In this document: positions 8,407 to 17,442 of the stretch, one piece after another
Layout of the letters: each line of letters starts with the position of its first letter
Numbering within the stretch: position 1 is the stretch's first letter
Source: WRGA01 sp031553395
GTDB taxonomy: Bacteria; Bacteroidota; Bacteroidia; Bacteroidales; WRGA01
Reading direction: 5' to 3'
Assembly: GCA_031553395.1 (NCBI GenBank)
Contig: JAVBLR010000001.1
Location: 294,846 to 358,845, forward strand
DNA length: 64,000 bases
Notes under the pieces: model-generated
Seen by the model: the letters and a program-made list of their open reading frames with translations, nothing else
Told to the model about the DNA's origin: nothing
Databases searched by the model: none
Translations under genes and position numbers: made by a program

Positions 8407-9105
8407 TTAATCAACAATAATACCCCGCATTTTTAAATTATATATAAAATAACTTTCGGGAATATTTTTATCCGATTTATTCAAATAGTAATAAAGTGTT
8501 TCAGTATGGTCATTTAAGTTGTAGACATTAATGTAGTATTTTTCATCATCTTCAAAACTTACAATACAAAATACAGTATCATTAACCCAGAAAGCAGCAT
8601 CGGCAATGCTGGATATTCCCCGAAATGATATCATTTTGTTTAATTTATTTGCACAATCGATAAAACGAATTTCTTGGCAATCATCCGAACCTTCATAATG
8701 CCATTTACCATCGGCTTTTTTCTCGAAGATAGATCTTCTCTCAAACATATCGATATAACGTTCTTTGTTGGGAGAATAATCTCTTAATTCGGGAGTATAT
8801 TTTTCACAAAGTTCGGGATTGAATTTTTCATAATAGATACTCAACGCATCATCTGGCTTTGATAGGTCTATTTTTGTTACTTCTTTCAATCTGAATTTTG
8901 ATAAATTAATCACGTAGAAGTCAAGCCAATTCTTAAGAACCGGTTCATATTCTTTTACGAAGTTAGTTTCCATAAAAGGATAGTCCGGATGTTGTATTTC
9001 ATCCTCGAAATTAGTCGTTTGTGCTTTTGTAATATAGATATTTCCGATTAGGAATATCAGTATAGTTATTATCAGATGATTATTCATTTTGTTATTCCTT
9101 TTCAT
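8407..9105 (-). CDS. Exported protein of unknown function
   Basis: A 232-residue protein with an N-terminal hydrophobic signal (NNHLIITILIFLIGNIYITKA, cut before QTTNFEDE). The mature part is acidic and rich in Tyr and Asp, with no family I recognise. Near residue 140 it has SDDCQEIRFIDCANKL and later INVYNLNDHTETLYYYLN. The start may be the ATG at 9105 or the second Met six codons later, which gives a more usual signal peptide. It follows the DUF4269 gene after only 3 bp, so the two are very probably cotranscribed and translationally linked. Confidence 0.55.
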   Translation of the reverse strand: MKRNNKMNNHLIITILIFLIGNIYITKAQTTNFEDEIQHPDYPFMETNFVKEYEPVLKNWLDFYVINLSKFRLKEVTKIDLSKPDDALSIYYEKFNPELCEKYTPELRDYSPNKERYIDMFERRSIFEKKADGKWHYEGSDDCQEIRFIDCANKLNKMISFRGISSIADAAFWVNDTVFCIVSFEDDEKYYINVYNLNDHTETLYYYLNKSDKNIPESYFIYNLKMRGIIVD

Positions 9106-9108
9106 GCG

Positions 9109-9699
9109 TTATTTTATATTTTTCACATTTTGGTCATATGGAAACTCGCGTAAAATATCATTGCCTTTGGTGAAGGTTTTTTCATGCTCGTTTTCATATT
9201 TTAATAGTTCCGTATATGGATTTCCTTCTATATTTAATAACATTGCAAATGCAGGCTCGGTTTTATATCCTTGCTTTTTGAGATTAATAATTTGTTTTCT
9301 GAATTCTTCTCCTTTTTCATTTAATAGCTGATATTCAATAAGCATGTGACGATAGGCAAATTGCTGCTTGGATGGGATATTTTGTCCAAAAACTTCAATT
9401 TCAAATTCATTTATATTGAAATTAGCAACAATTGAACCATCCTCTTTTTCATAAACATGAAAACCCTTTTCTTTTTCAAAACTGGCATTTAAGGTACTTG
9501 TAAAATGTTCTTTGTTTGTAAAATAACAAATTATATCAATGTCGCTTGTTTCAATGTCAATATTGATAGGAATTGTACCTACAACAATAGGAGAAAACTC
9601 TGTAAGCTTCAACAATATATTATTTTCCGTTAAAGTAGAATATGCTTTTCTTTGTTTTTTATTTCCTGATTTTAAATATGTTATATCAATAAAATTCAT
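9109..9699 (-). CDS. DUF4269 nucleotidyltransferase-like protein
   Basis: A 196-residue cytosolic protein starting MNFIDITYLKSGNKKQRKAY. The middle has VVGTIPINIDIETSDIDIICYF (about residues 38-59), a G-[TS]-x(n)-D-I-D arrangement like the metal-binding D-x-D of the nucleotidyltransferase fold, followed by an E-V-F strand further on. This is the DUF4269 family as I know it. The substrate is unknown. It heads a two-gene unit with the exported protein downstream (3 bp gap). Confidence 0.75.
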   Translation of the reverse strand: MNFIDITYLKSGNKKQRKAYSTLTENNILLKLTEFSPIVVGTIPINIDIETSDIDIICYFTNKEHFTSTLNASFEKEKGFHVYEKEDGSIVANFNINEFEIEVFGQNIPSKQQFAYRHMLIEYQLLNEKGEEFRKQIINLKKQGYKTEPAFAMLLNIEGNPYTELLKYENEHEKTFTKGNDILREFPYDQNVKNIK

Positions 9700-9726
9700 T
9701 TAATATCTTCTACCTTTTTTTGATTT

Positions 9727-9798
9727 GTTGCTTGTTATTGATTTTTATATTAATCAATAACAAACAACAAAATTCTTAACTCTTAATTCTTAACTTGT
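9727..9798. repeat. Inverted repeat plus heptanucleotide tandem repeats
   Basis: Arms 9727-9742 and 9753-9768 pair over 16 nt with one mismatch. They are followed by a run with strict 7-nt period, AATTCTT AACTCTT AATTCTT (9771-9791) and AACTTGT (9792-9798). The repeat overlaps the last codons and stop of the A2M gene. It is one member of a class found at many intergenic sites in this window. Confidence 0.75.
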
Positions 9799-12700
9799 AC
9801 GCTTCCTCCTTCACTATGTGATACAAATTCAGGCGCATACATACACTGGATATTCGCAATTCCGGTAGAGTACTCTCCTACTCTATTTACCCAAACGGAA
9901 TATTCGAAAACGTATGTTCCTTTCGGCAAATAATCAAAATAGAAATTCGTAGAAACATCTTTATTATCTTGATAATAACCAACTTGTTCTTTCCAACGGA
10001 ATCCGGATAGTTGTTCGGTTGGCTCGAAACAAGCAGCCCGAAGGTCTTTTAAGTGGACGTATTCCAAGTCTCTGTCTGTACGCACAGTTAACCGAATAAT
10101 CGCCTTATCTCCAACTTTTAACAGATTAGTTGAAGTAACAGGCTCAATTGCTTTTCCTTTATCAGTTGTACGTTCTACAAATAGCAATTTTTCGACAGAT
10201 AAAGCGCCACCTTGCTTGGTTATCTTATTCAAGTCTTCGAAATACTGCCAGTATAAAGCTCCCCAAGCAATACCTTCTCCGGTTTTTGTGGCAGTAACTT
10301 TGCCCATTTGAGAAGTTATTTCCTGTTTATCAAAACTTTGCTTGATATATCCTGTTCCAGCTTCCTCATTATTTGTATCAATCTTTTTATTGCCTAATTG
10401 AATATTTACATCATTTGAGTTTGAAAGTAGATTTTTTCCATTCAATAACAGTGCATAAATAGCATTTACTGTCGAAGGAACCGCATCCCAAGCCTGCGTT
10501 TGCTTCTGTTTCAGCAACCAGATTTTCATTTCTTCCACATTGTCATTATTAGAATTTCCAGCTTCGCTAAATGCTTCCAAAATAGTTGTTTGAACAGCAA
10601 TTGCCGATTGATTCCAGAAATATCCCGAATTATTATTCGCCCAAAACATACCCATTTCTTCATTCGTAGTCGAATGTTCTTTCAACGATTGAATCAATTC
10701 GGATGCAACAGCCGTTTTTCCTTCACGTTTGAAAAATATCGAAGCTTGAGCTTTTCCGTATAGAGTAAGTTTATTGCGATATTTCTCAGCTTGGCCAGAA
10801 TAATATTTGTAGGCTTCCAATGCACCTTCGTAGAAAGGAATATCTTTATAGCAACTTCTTACACAGAGGTAATACATTTGCATATCATTGATATACATTT
10901 CTTTATTCAAATCTTTTGTATTCTTTTTCAAAGAAGTATAATCTTTTACAATTTCCTTATCCAGATAATTCAATGCCTTGATTTGCATTTGTTTTTCCCT
11001 TTCTCCATATTCAACAGCATTTAGTTTAATCAAACGGTACATATTCTCCAAAATATACGTCGAAACATAACGGCTTGGATACATACCTTTAAACCACATC
11101 CAACCTCCATTTTCGTTTTGTAAATCGGCTAATTTCTGTAACGCGTCTGAAGTAAGTTGTGATTGCCGGTTAATATCGAAAAGCAGAGATAATTGTTGTT
11201 TTTGTTCCGTTTCATTTTTAGCATCCAATACCCAAGGCGTTTCTTGCAACAGTACCGATTTCAGTTCTTCGTTCTTTTCCAATGAAGATAACAATGTTTC
11301 TTTCGAACTACCTTGTTTTTGCCAAACATCAACCACTTTTTTAATTTCGGGGTTTGAGCGGGCAATATATCCGGCTAATGTATTCACATAGTAAGAAGAA
11401 AACCAACTAATTGCATTGTCAGAAGCCGGATTTGCCAATGAAGGTAAAGCCTGAACAGCATACCAAGCCGGATTTCCTGTAAATTCCAATGTTAACCGGT
11501 AATTATCCAATGTAGTAGATTGATTATTAATTAATTTATCAAATGATTCGGTTTTCGTTTGATTGCTGCGAAGAGTTATTGGCATACTTTCAGTTACTAG
11601 AATTCGATTTGAAAGAACAGGTAGCAAATGTTGTTCTCCATCGCTGAATTGTTCATTTTGGGCAATAACGCGGCAACCAACGATTTGAATACTTTCGGGA
11701 ACAGTGAAAGTCCAATTGGCAGAAGTTGAACCGGCAGCATTTACGTTAAATGGCTGTTCTGCATTATCAACGGAGATTATAATTTTATCGTTTTCAGGAT
11801 TAAATAATTCTAATTTTACCTTGCCCTGCAAATTCTTATCCGACAAATTCGAAATCTTCGCAGAAATTGAAGTTTTATCCCCTTGACGCAAAAAGCGTGG
11901 CAGATTGGGAGTTACCATTAAATCCTTTTGAGTAACCGTTTCTTTAGTTATTTGTCCGAATTTCAAATCCTTTGTATGCGCCAATCCCATGAATTTCCAA
12001 GTTGTTGTACTTTCCGGAACGGTAAATGAAATTACAGTTTCTCCTTTTTCATTCGTTTTCAATTGAGGAAAGAAAAAAGCGGTTTCATTGAAATTTTGAC
12101 GGATTTGAACTTCGGGTTTTTCCTGAGAACCACCTCCGGTATCTTGAACAGTTGCCTCTCGTAATTCGACATTACTGGCAAATCCTACTAATTTTGCTTG
12201 AGGAGCTGGAGCCATGGAAGAACCTACCGTTTCAACTTGTTTAACTTCATCTAAAATAGCACCTTCTTCTGCCTTCATTGCCGTTCCTCTTATTCGTATA
12301 TTCTGGTTCCTGTTATACATTCTCATCATAACATTTATCAATGCATCAAATTTGAAATCAGGAGTTTCCACATATTTACTGTCAAAACTTAAATAAGCGT
12401 TTTGTTGCCTGAAATCGTTTCCTTCATTGAAGTTATAATAATAGTACATCAATCCTTCTCTTGGATTAAATTGCCAAGAATGCGGTTGTATTTTATCCAA
12501 AGAAGCATCGTACATTCCTGCTAATAATTCGGCAACAGCCGGATTTGCGTTATCATCTTTAACCGTTAATTTCCATTCTTCTTTTTGGCCGGGTTGCAAT
12601 TTATTTCTGAAAACTTCAAATTTGAGATTCAGATTTTTACTTTCCATTTCTTTATTTAAAGGAATTGTATTGGCAAAAACGGATTCATCTTTAATGTAGG

Positions 12701-15692
12701 TTAATGCTAATGTTACATTATCTCCATATTCAGCTTTATAAGGAATCAACAATTTTTTATTTTCTTTATTTAAGGAGATTCTTTTACGTTCTACTATCTG
12801 ATTCTTTTTAAAAATCTCATATAATACATATACATCTTTGGCGGAAGTACCTAAAATGACTTCGGCATTTTCTCCAACTTTGCAAGTTATTTTTTCTTTC
12901 AGTAACCAATTGTAAGTAAGAATCGGAGATTTTTTATCATTTGGGGAATACAATACAAAATCCCGTTCTTCGGTAATTTCCTTTCCTTTATTATCCAACG
13001 CTTTGGCTATAATCTGGTATCTTCCCGAAGATAAATTTTTCCAGGAATCAGTAGGAATACTATCCGGAGTCGAGAATTTTCCCGATAAAACTTCTTTGTT
13101 GATTTTATATTCGAGAGTACCTCTTCCAGTATACACATCAATCTCAGGTTGAGTCTTAGTTTTCTCCAATGAAGTTTCATCTATCAAACTATATAAGGTA
13201 TAATTGCCTTGAATTTGCAACGGAGCATTATTTAAATTTTGAGCAGTTAATTTAAGGTGTTCTGATTTTGTTTTATCAATGTTTTCGGCAAAAGCAAATG
13301 TCATATACATCGATTTATCTCCAACAGAAACATATTGGGAACCTTCTTGTGTTTCTCCATTCAGGTCAGTGATACTTGCTAAGATTTCGTATGTATAATA
13401 GGTATCATTATTCAAATCCGATTTATCTTTATCAGTTTTGAATGAAACGGTAAAACTTCCATCATCATTAATAAATGTAACTCCCTGAGTGATTTGCTTT
13501 TCATTCCAGTTTGGCAACCAACGATACAGAAAATGCGGACGGCGAACAACGCGGTAATTCAATTGTACGCTTTGCAGAGGAACTCCTGAAAAACTTTGGG
13601 CATTTCCTTTTACCGAAATAGCATCCCCAAAGCTGTATGTTCCCTCAATCGGTTGAAAATCAATTTTAAAAGTAGGACGTTTATATTCAGAAACAGTAAT
13701 ATAAGCTGTTGCATCTGTGGTCGTAATACTAAAACTGCCCGAACGAACTTGCTGTGGAATTACAAATTCTCCGGAAATAGAACCAAATTCATTTGTAGTG
13801 AAAGACTTTGTTGCAATATCCTGCCAATTTGCATCTTTAAAAGTTACTTCATATTTTTTATTCGGAATTGCAGTTGATACATTTTCCCCAGATTTCCATG
13901 CAATTGCTTTAAAAAATACTGTTTGCCCCGGACGATAAATACTACGGTCTGTAAGAATAGATACTCTTTCGGTTGGTTCGTTGTTTTCATCGTATCCCCT
14001 TCCCCACGGCATATTGGAAATAAATCCCGATTTATTCTTTTCTGAAATCACACTATATCCCTGATATCCTTTATCGCCTGAATAATAAGCAATTCCATCT
14101 TTATCCGTTGTAATTACCTTCTTGACAATTGGATTTTTGTCGTAAATATTTTCGTAGAGTTGAACGGTGGCATTCTCAATAGGTTTACCCGAAATCCTAT
14201 CCGTTACTAAAAAATCGACATTATTATTTCCTTTATTCCGGACAATGGCCGCTAATTCAGTAACAGCAAAACTATTCGAAACCATTTTTTTATTATTTGA
14301 TAGTACATATTCATATAATCCCGTTTCCTTTACCGGAATTTTTACCAATGTATCTCTTTTTTCAAATGACAACGTTGTTGGTAATTCAACTTTTACGGTT
14401 TGGATTAATGTTCCGTTTGTTTTGTAGCGAGCGCTTTCTCCCCAATCTTTAGCAACAGGATTGGTTGTATTAATTTTATAGATTTGTATAGTTAAATCAT
14501 TTACATTCTGATAGTTAATTTTTAATTCAAGTTCTTTCCCCGGGTAGATGCAATTATTACTTGATGTTTGAATGTATGGTTCGGTTATTTGTTTTTGCAG
14601 ATTTTTTAAAAGGCCAATTCTTTTATAAGTAGGATATTTATTTATTCCTTCCGCACAAATATCATATACTTTTTGATTTTTATTTATATCGGCTTTTTTC
14701 TCTTCCGCATTAGTTTTGTAAATAACAGGTGGTTGTTCATTTATGTAAAACATTGCTTTTTTATATAATATTTCTACAGAAATATCTTTTCCCTGCCATT
14801 CTTTTTCCAACTTATTCAGAGCAGATAAGTACAACTCATTTTTTTCGTCTGTTTCCGAATCCGAATAAGCAAAGTCTAGTCGGTCTAAATCAGCCATTAA
14901 CAAAGCTTCTTTATTGGAATTGGAATAACGGAATGCTAATAATCGTTGATAAATATTGATGATATTTATAGTTGCATCATCCTTTTCCATATTAATTGGA
15001 GTCTTTATAAATTCGGCAACAGGAAGAAAAAATGTTGTATTGTCCGATTTCTTTTGATAATCATAAAAACGATTTAGAATATCTATTCCTCTATATGACA
15101 AAAAATCATACAATGTTGGACGGAAACTGCGGGAATCTTTTCCGGTTTCTAAAATAGGTTCGTAATTTAAGGCGTTTGTAGTTTGAAGTATTTGTGCATC
15201 TTGCATGGATGACCAAACATAAAAGATTACTTTTTGTTGAAAGTTACCTTTTGTCCATTCCCGGATATCATTCGGAACATAACCAGTAACTTCTGTTCGT
15301 TGCCGTATTTTATATTGTTGGGAAGAATAGTAATTAGAATACATTTCTGCTAGAATAGAATATAACACCGATTTTTCTACTTTATCCGTAGAAGATTTCA
15401 AGTAACTTTCTGTTTCCAGAATGGATTCAATAGCTGAGTCTGAATTAATTTGGGCTTCAAGGCTCGATTTGTAAAGTAATGATTTAATTACTTGCGGACT
15501 ATTTTTCTCTTTCAACGCTTGGTCATAAATCTTTTTGACTTCGTCTAATGCCGATTGAGGGAAAGATTTTTTATTTAAGCTGTCTATTTTATGCCACATA
15601 TTAGTATAATACATAACTGTACTGTTTTTTTGTGCAAACAAAACTCCTGTTGCAAGAAAAAATATGGAAATCAATAAATGCTTGGTTTTCAT
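9783..15692 (-). CDS. Alpha-2-macroglobulin family protein without thioester
   Basis: A 1969-residue exported protein (signal peptide ending FA before QKNSTVMYY). After a helical N-terminal part of about 350 residues come macroglobulin domains. An MG2-like stretch has ILTDRSIYRPGQTVFFKA near residue 580. A Met/Gln-rich bait-like linker lies near 1110-1195. The central A2M domain reads AFFFPQLKTNEKGE near 1203 and ends in PESTTTWKFMGLAHT. A helical thioester-type domain (about 1400-1720) follows, with NENGGWMWFKG. The C-x-E-Q thioester motif is absent; the site reads GNPAWYAVQALPSL. It is therefore a non-covalent type, probably trapping proteases in the periplasm or at the surface. The protein is far longer than the ~1500 residues of E. 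coli YfhM, as is usual in Bacteroidetes. No penicillin-binding protein 1C gene neighbours it. Confidence 0.9.
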   Translation of the reverse strand: MKTKHLLISIFFLATGVLFAQKNSTVMYYTNMWHKIDSLNKKSFPQSALDEVKKIYDQALKEKNSPQVIKSLLYKSSLEAQINSDSAIESILETESYLKSSTDKVEKSVLYSILAEMYSNYYSSQQYKIRQRTEVTGYVPNDIREWTKGNFQQKVIFYVWSSMQDAQILQTTNALNYEPILETGKDSRSFRPTLYDFLSYRGIDILNRFYDYQKKSDNTTFFLPVAEFIKTPINMEKDDATINIINIYQRLLAFRYSNSNKEALLMADLDRLDFAYSDSETDEKNELYLSALNKLEKEWQGKDISVEILYKKAMFYINEQPPVIYKTNAEEKKADINKNQKVYDICAEGINKYPTYKRIGLLKNLQKQITEPYIQTSSNNCIYPGKELELKINYQNVNDLTIQIYKINTTNPVAKDWGESARYKTNGTLIQTVKVELPTTLSFEKRDTLVKIPVKETGLYEYVLSNNKKMVSNSFAVTELAAIVRNKGNNNVDFLVTDRISGKPIENATVQLYENIYDKNPIVKKVITTDKDGIAYYSGDKGYQGYSVISEKNKSGFISNMPWGRGYDENNEPTERVSILTDRSIYRPGQTVFFKAIAWKSGENVSTAIPNKKYEVTFKDANWQDIATKSFTTNEFGSISGEFVIPQQVRSGSFSITTTDATAYITVSEYKRPTFKIDFQPIEGTYSFGDAISVKGNAQSFSGVPLQSVQLNYRVVRRPHFLYRWLPNWNEKQITQGVTFINDDGSFTVSFKTDKDKSDLNNDTYYTYEILASITDLNGETQEGSQYVSVGDKSMYMTFAFAENIDKTKSEHLKLTAQNLNNAPLQIQGNYTLYSLIDETSLEKTKTQPEIDVYTGRGTLEYKINKEVLSGKFSTPDSIPTDSWKNLSSGRYQIIAKALDNKGKEITEERDFVLYSPNDKKSPILTYNWLLKEKITCKVGENAEVILGTSAKDVYVLYEIFKKNQIVERKRISLNKENKKLLIPYKAEYGDNVTLALTYIKDESVFANTIPLNKEMESKNLNLKFEVFRNKLQPGQKEEWKLTVKDDNANPAVAELLAGMYDASLDKIQPHSWQFNPREGLMYYYYNFNEGNDFRQQNAYLSFDSKYVETPDFKFDALINVMMRMYNRNQNIRIRGTAMKAEEGAILDEVKQVETVGSSMAPAPQAKLVGFASNVELREATVQDTGGGSQEKPEVQIRQNFNETAFFFPQLKTNEKGETVISFTVPESTTTWKFMGLAHTKDLKFGQITKETVTQKDLMVTPNLPRFLRQGDKTSISAKISNLSDKNLQGKVKLELFNPENDKIIISVDNAEQPFNVNAAGSTSANWTFTVPESIQIVGCRVIAQNEQFSDGEQHLLPVLSNRILVTESMPITLRSNQTKTESFDKLINNQSTTLDNYRLTLEFTGNPAWYAVQALPSLANPASDNAISWFSSYYVNTLAGYIARSNPEIKKVVDVWQKQGSSKETLLSSLEKNEELKSVLLQETPWVLDAKNETEQKQQLSLLFDINRQSQLTSDALQKLADLQNENGGWMWFKGMYPSRYVSTYILENMYRLIKLNAVEYGEREKQMQIKALNYLDKEIVKDYTSLKKNTKDLNKEMYINDMQMYYLCVRSCYKDIPFYEGALEAYKYYSGQAEKYRNKLTLYGKAQASIFFKREGKTAVASELIQSLKEHSTTNEEMGMFWANNNSGYFWNQSAIAVQTTILEAFSEAGNSNNDNVEEMKIWLLKQKQTQAWDAVPSTVNAIYALLLNGKNLLSNSNDVNIQLGNKKIDTNNEEAGTGYIKQSFDKQEITSQMGKVTATKTGEGIAWGALYWQYFEDLNKITKQGGALSVEKLLFVERTTDKGKAIEPVTSTNLLKVGDKAIIRLTVRTDRDLEYVHLKDLRAACFEPTEQLSGFRWKEQVGYYQDNKDVSTNFYFDYLPKGTYVFEYSVWVNRVGEYSTGIANIQCMYAPEFVSHSEGGSVQVKN

Positions 15693-15929
15693 ATATGAAT
15701 ATATTTAAGAATGAATTTTTGAACAATAGATTACAAATTTAAAACCTGAGAGATAAGACGAAATACGCATTAATACAAGATTATCACATTTCAAAAGTAC
15801 AAAACAATATTGATAAATCCTTGTAAATAAAAACGGTTTTTAGGACAGTTTGTTTCAATCAGGTACTCAAAAGATAGAAAAGCTGTTTTTTGATTTTAAA
15901 AAAGAATGAATACTTTTGAAGAAAAATGG

Positions 15930-16135
15930 CGTATTGTGCAATTCATTTCATTTTGGAATATACTGCTAATGATGGAAAAACATATCAGTAATATTTTTAA
16001 GGTAGTTGATGAGAAAAGTAATGTGCAAAAAATGCACATTATTGATTTTATATAACTTAGTTATTGTGTTAATTTGTCCGAACGCTACTCAATTTCGTAT
16101 TTGGGCAAATAACATTCAAAAAAGAATATTAAACT
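15930..16135 (+). pseudogene. Remnant of a RhuM-family gene
   Basis: Scattered pieces of a second RhuM copy lie directly before the truncated one. Around 15960-15985 the DNA reads TANDGKTY, around 15972-16040 EKHISNIFK and NVQKMHI, and near 16085-16115 ATQFRIWANN. All have close counterparts in the adjacent gene (TANDGKTY, RHIKNIFI, STQFRIWANK), but the frames are interrupted by stops and deletions. I read it as a decayed paralogue, possibly from a tandem duplication. Stretch 15693-15930 holds only the A2M upstream region, with a weak TAAATTTG box at 15734-15741 on the minus strand. Confidence 0.65.
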
Positions 16136-16510
16136 ATGAAAATAAAAGATTTGAATATTGACAATGGACAAATTATTTTATATCAAAGTGCTACTGGGAA
16201 TGTTGATGTAAGATTGGAAGGAGAAACTGTATGGTTGTCTTTAAGTCAAATGACAACATTGTTTGATAGAGATAAGTCAGTAATATCAAGGCATATAAAA
16301 AATATATTTATAGAAGGAGAATTACTGGAAAAAGCAGTTGTTGCAAAAAATGCAACAACTGCCAATGATGGTAAAACATACATTGTTGATTATTATAATT
16401 TAGATGTCATTATCTCTGTTGGCTATCGCGTAAAATCTCAACGTAGTACTCAATTCCGTATTTGGGCAAATAAAGTCCTAAAAGAGTATCTTATTAAAGG
16501 TTGTAGTTAA
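16136..16510 (+). pseudogene. Truncated RhuM-family protein gene
   Basis: The 124-residue reading frame starts MKIKDLNIDNGQIILYQ and continues GNVDVRLEGETVWLSLSQMTTLF, an N-terminal helix-turn-helix-like module with RHIKNIF. It ends RSTQFRIWANKVLKEYLIKG-C-S. This is the N-terminal third of RhuM (virulence RhuM / Fic-associated) proteins, which normally run past 300 residues and continue KGYAINEKRL at this point. The stop therefore cuts the protein, so it is probably non-functional, though a short DNA-binding product could still be made. Confidence 0.75.
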
Positions 16511-16542
16511 TTTAATAAATAAAAATAATTAAAATATTCTTC

Positions 16543-17229
16543 ATGAAAAAGAAGGCTAAGTATCTATATTCTTGCATATTATTACTTATTGTAGCATGCA
16601 ATACTAATTCACAAACTCCGGCTGATTACGAGAGTTTAAAGAAAAGAATTGAAAATCAACGCAATTATTATTCAGAAAAGTACAGTAATTCATCCATTGA
16701 GAATCGTCCAGTTATTGTGAAAAAAGCACAGAATTACTTGATAGAAGTGATTACAGACTCTATATTTTACCAATGGTATGGCACACCTTGGGATTTTAAC
16801 GGGACAACGCAAATTCCCAAACAAGGTAAAATTGCATGTGGTTATTTTGTTACCACAGTTTTGCGCGATGCAGGATTTAAAATTCCAAGAGTTCAATGGG
16901 CGCAATTGGCATCAGAAGCTATGATATTGAAAATGACAACAGATGTTAAACGATTCAGAAGCCGTCCATTAAACGAATTAACCAATTATTTGAATCAACA
17001 GGGAGATGGATTGTATGTGGTAGGATTGGATTGTCATGTTGGATTTATCTGTAAATCAGGAAAAAACTTTCAATTTATACATGCCAATTATTATAAACCA
17101 AAAACCGGAGTTATGTCTGAACCACTCGAAGGATGGAATCCGTTGAATGATTCAAAATACAGGGTTGTAGGAAAAATTATTGGAGACGAAATGGTGAAAA
17201 ATTGGATAAATGGAGTTGTTTATAAGTAG
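16543..17229 (+). CDS. Lipoprotein with papain-like (NlpC/P60-type) fold
   Basis: A 228-residue lipoprotein, signal ending IVA-C at residue 19. The mature part has W-Y-G-T-P-W-D-F-N near residue 79, then GKIACGYFVTTVLRDAGF (95-112), in which the Cys at the start of a helix looks like the nucleophile. GLDCHVGFICKSG near 162 follows, where the His is placed as the second catalytic residue. The order W-G-T / C-G / H-V-G-F matches amidase or peptidase members of the NlpC/P60 superfamily. It could trim peptidoglycan peptides or act on other amides. Upstream lie the RhuM remnants; downstream is the dnaN promoter, so it is probably monocistronic. Confidence 0.6.
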   Translation: MKKKAKYLYSCILLLIVACNTNSQTPADYESLKKRIENQRNYYSEKYSNSSIENRPVIVKKAQNYLIEVITDSIFYQWYGTPWDFNGTTQIPKQGKIACGYFVTTVLRDAGFKIPRVQWAQLASEAMILKMTTDVKRFRSRPLNELTNYLNQQGDGLYVVGLDCHVGFICKSGKNFQFIHANYYKPKTGVMSEPLEGWNPLNDSKYRVVGKIIGDEMVKNWINGVVYK

Positions 17230-17324
17230 TGTTGCAGTTAGGTGTCTAAAAAACTTTTATTTTACTCCAAAAAATTTAACATTCTCAAACTAAAAATCCT
17301 TTTTTATTATCTCGCATTTTTTCT

Positions 17325-17333
17325 TACTTTTGC
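17325..17333 (+). promoter_or_regulatory. Promoter -7 box of dnaN
   Basis: TACTTTTGC at 17325-17333 fits TAnnTTTG. No exact -33 TTG box is seen at the right distance. The start codon is 110 bp downstream, leaving a long leader. Confidence 0.5.
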
Positions 17334-17400
17334 TTTTCGTTTTAAATGGTTATATAGAATGTTAAAATTCTAATTTATAGATTTTTATCAAAATTTCTAA

Positions 17401-17442
17401 ATAATCCAATAGCTAACAAATAACCAATAATATCAAAATAAA
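17401..17442 (+). repeat. Degenerate 7-nt repeats ending at the dnaN start codon
   Basis: The 42 bases before the dnaN ATG split into six heptads (ATAATCC, AATAGCT, AACAAAT, AACCAAT, AATATCA, AAATAAA) with no spacer before ATG. Weaker than other sites of the class. Confidence 0.45.

Noticed and set aside
15930..16510. A restriction or toxin system around RhuM
   Set aside because: Only broken RhuM pieces are present; no methyltransferase, nuclease subunit or toxin gene lies beside them.
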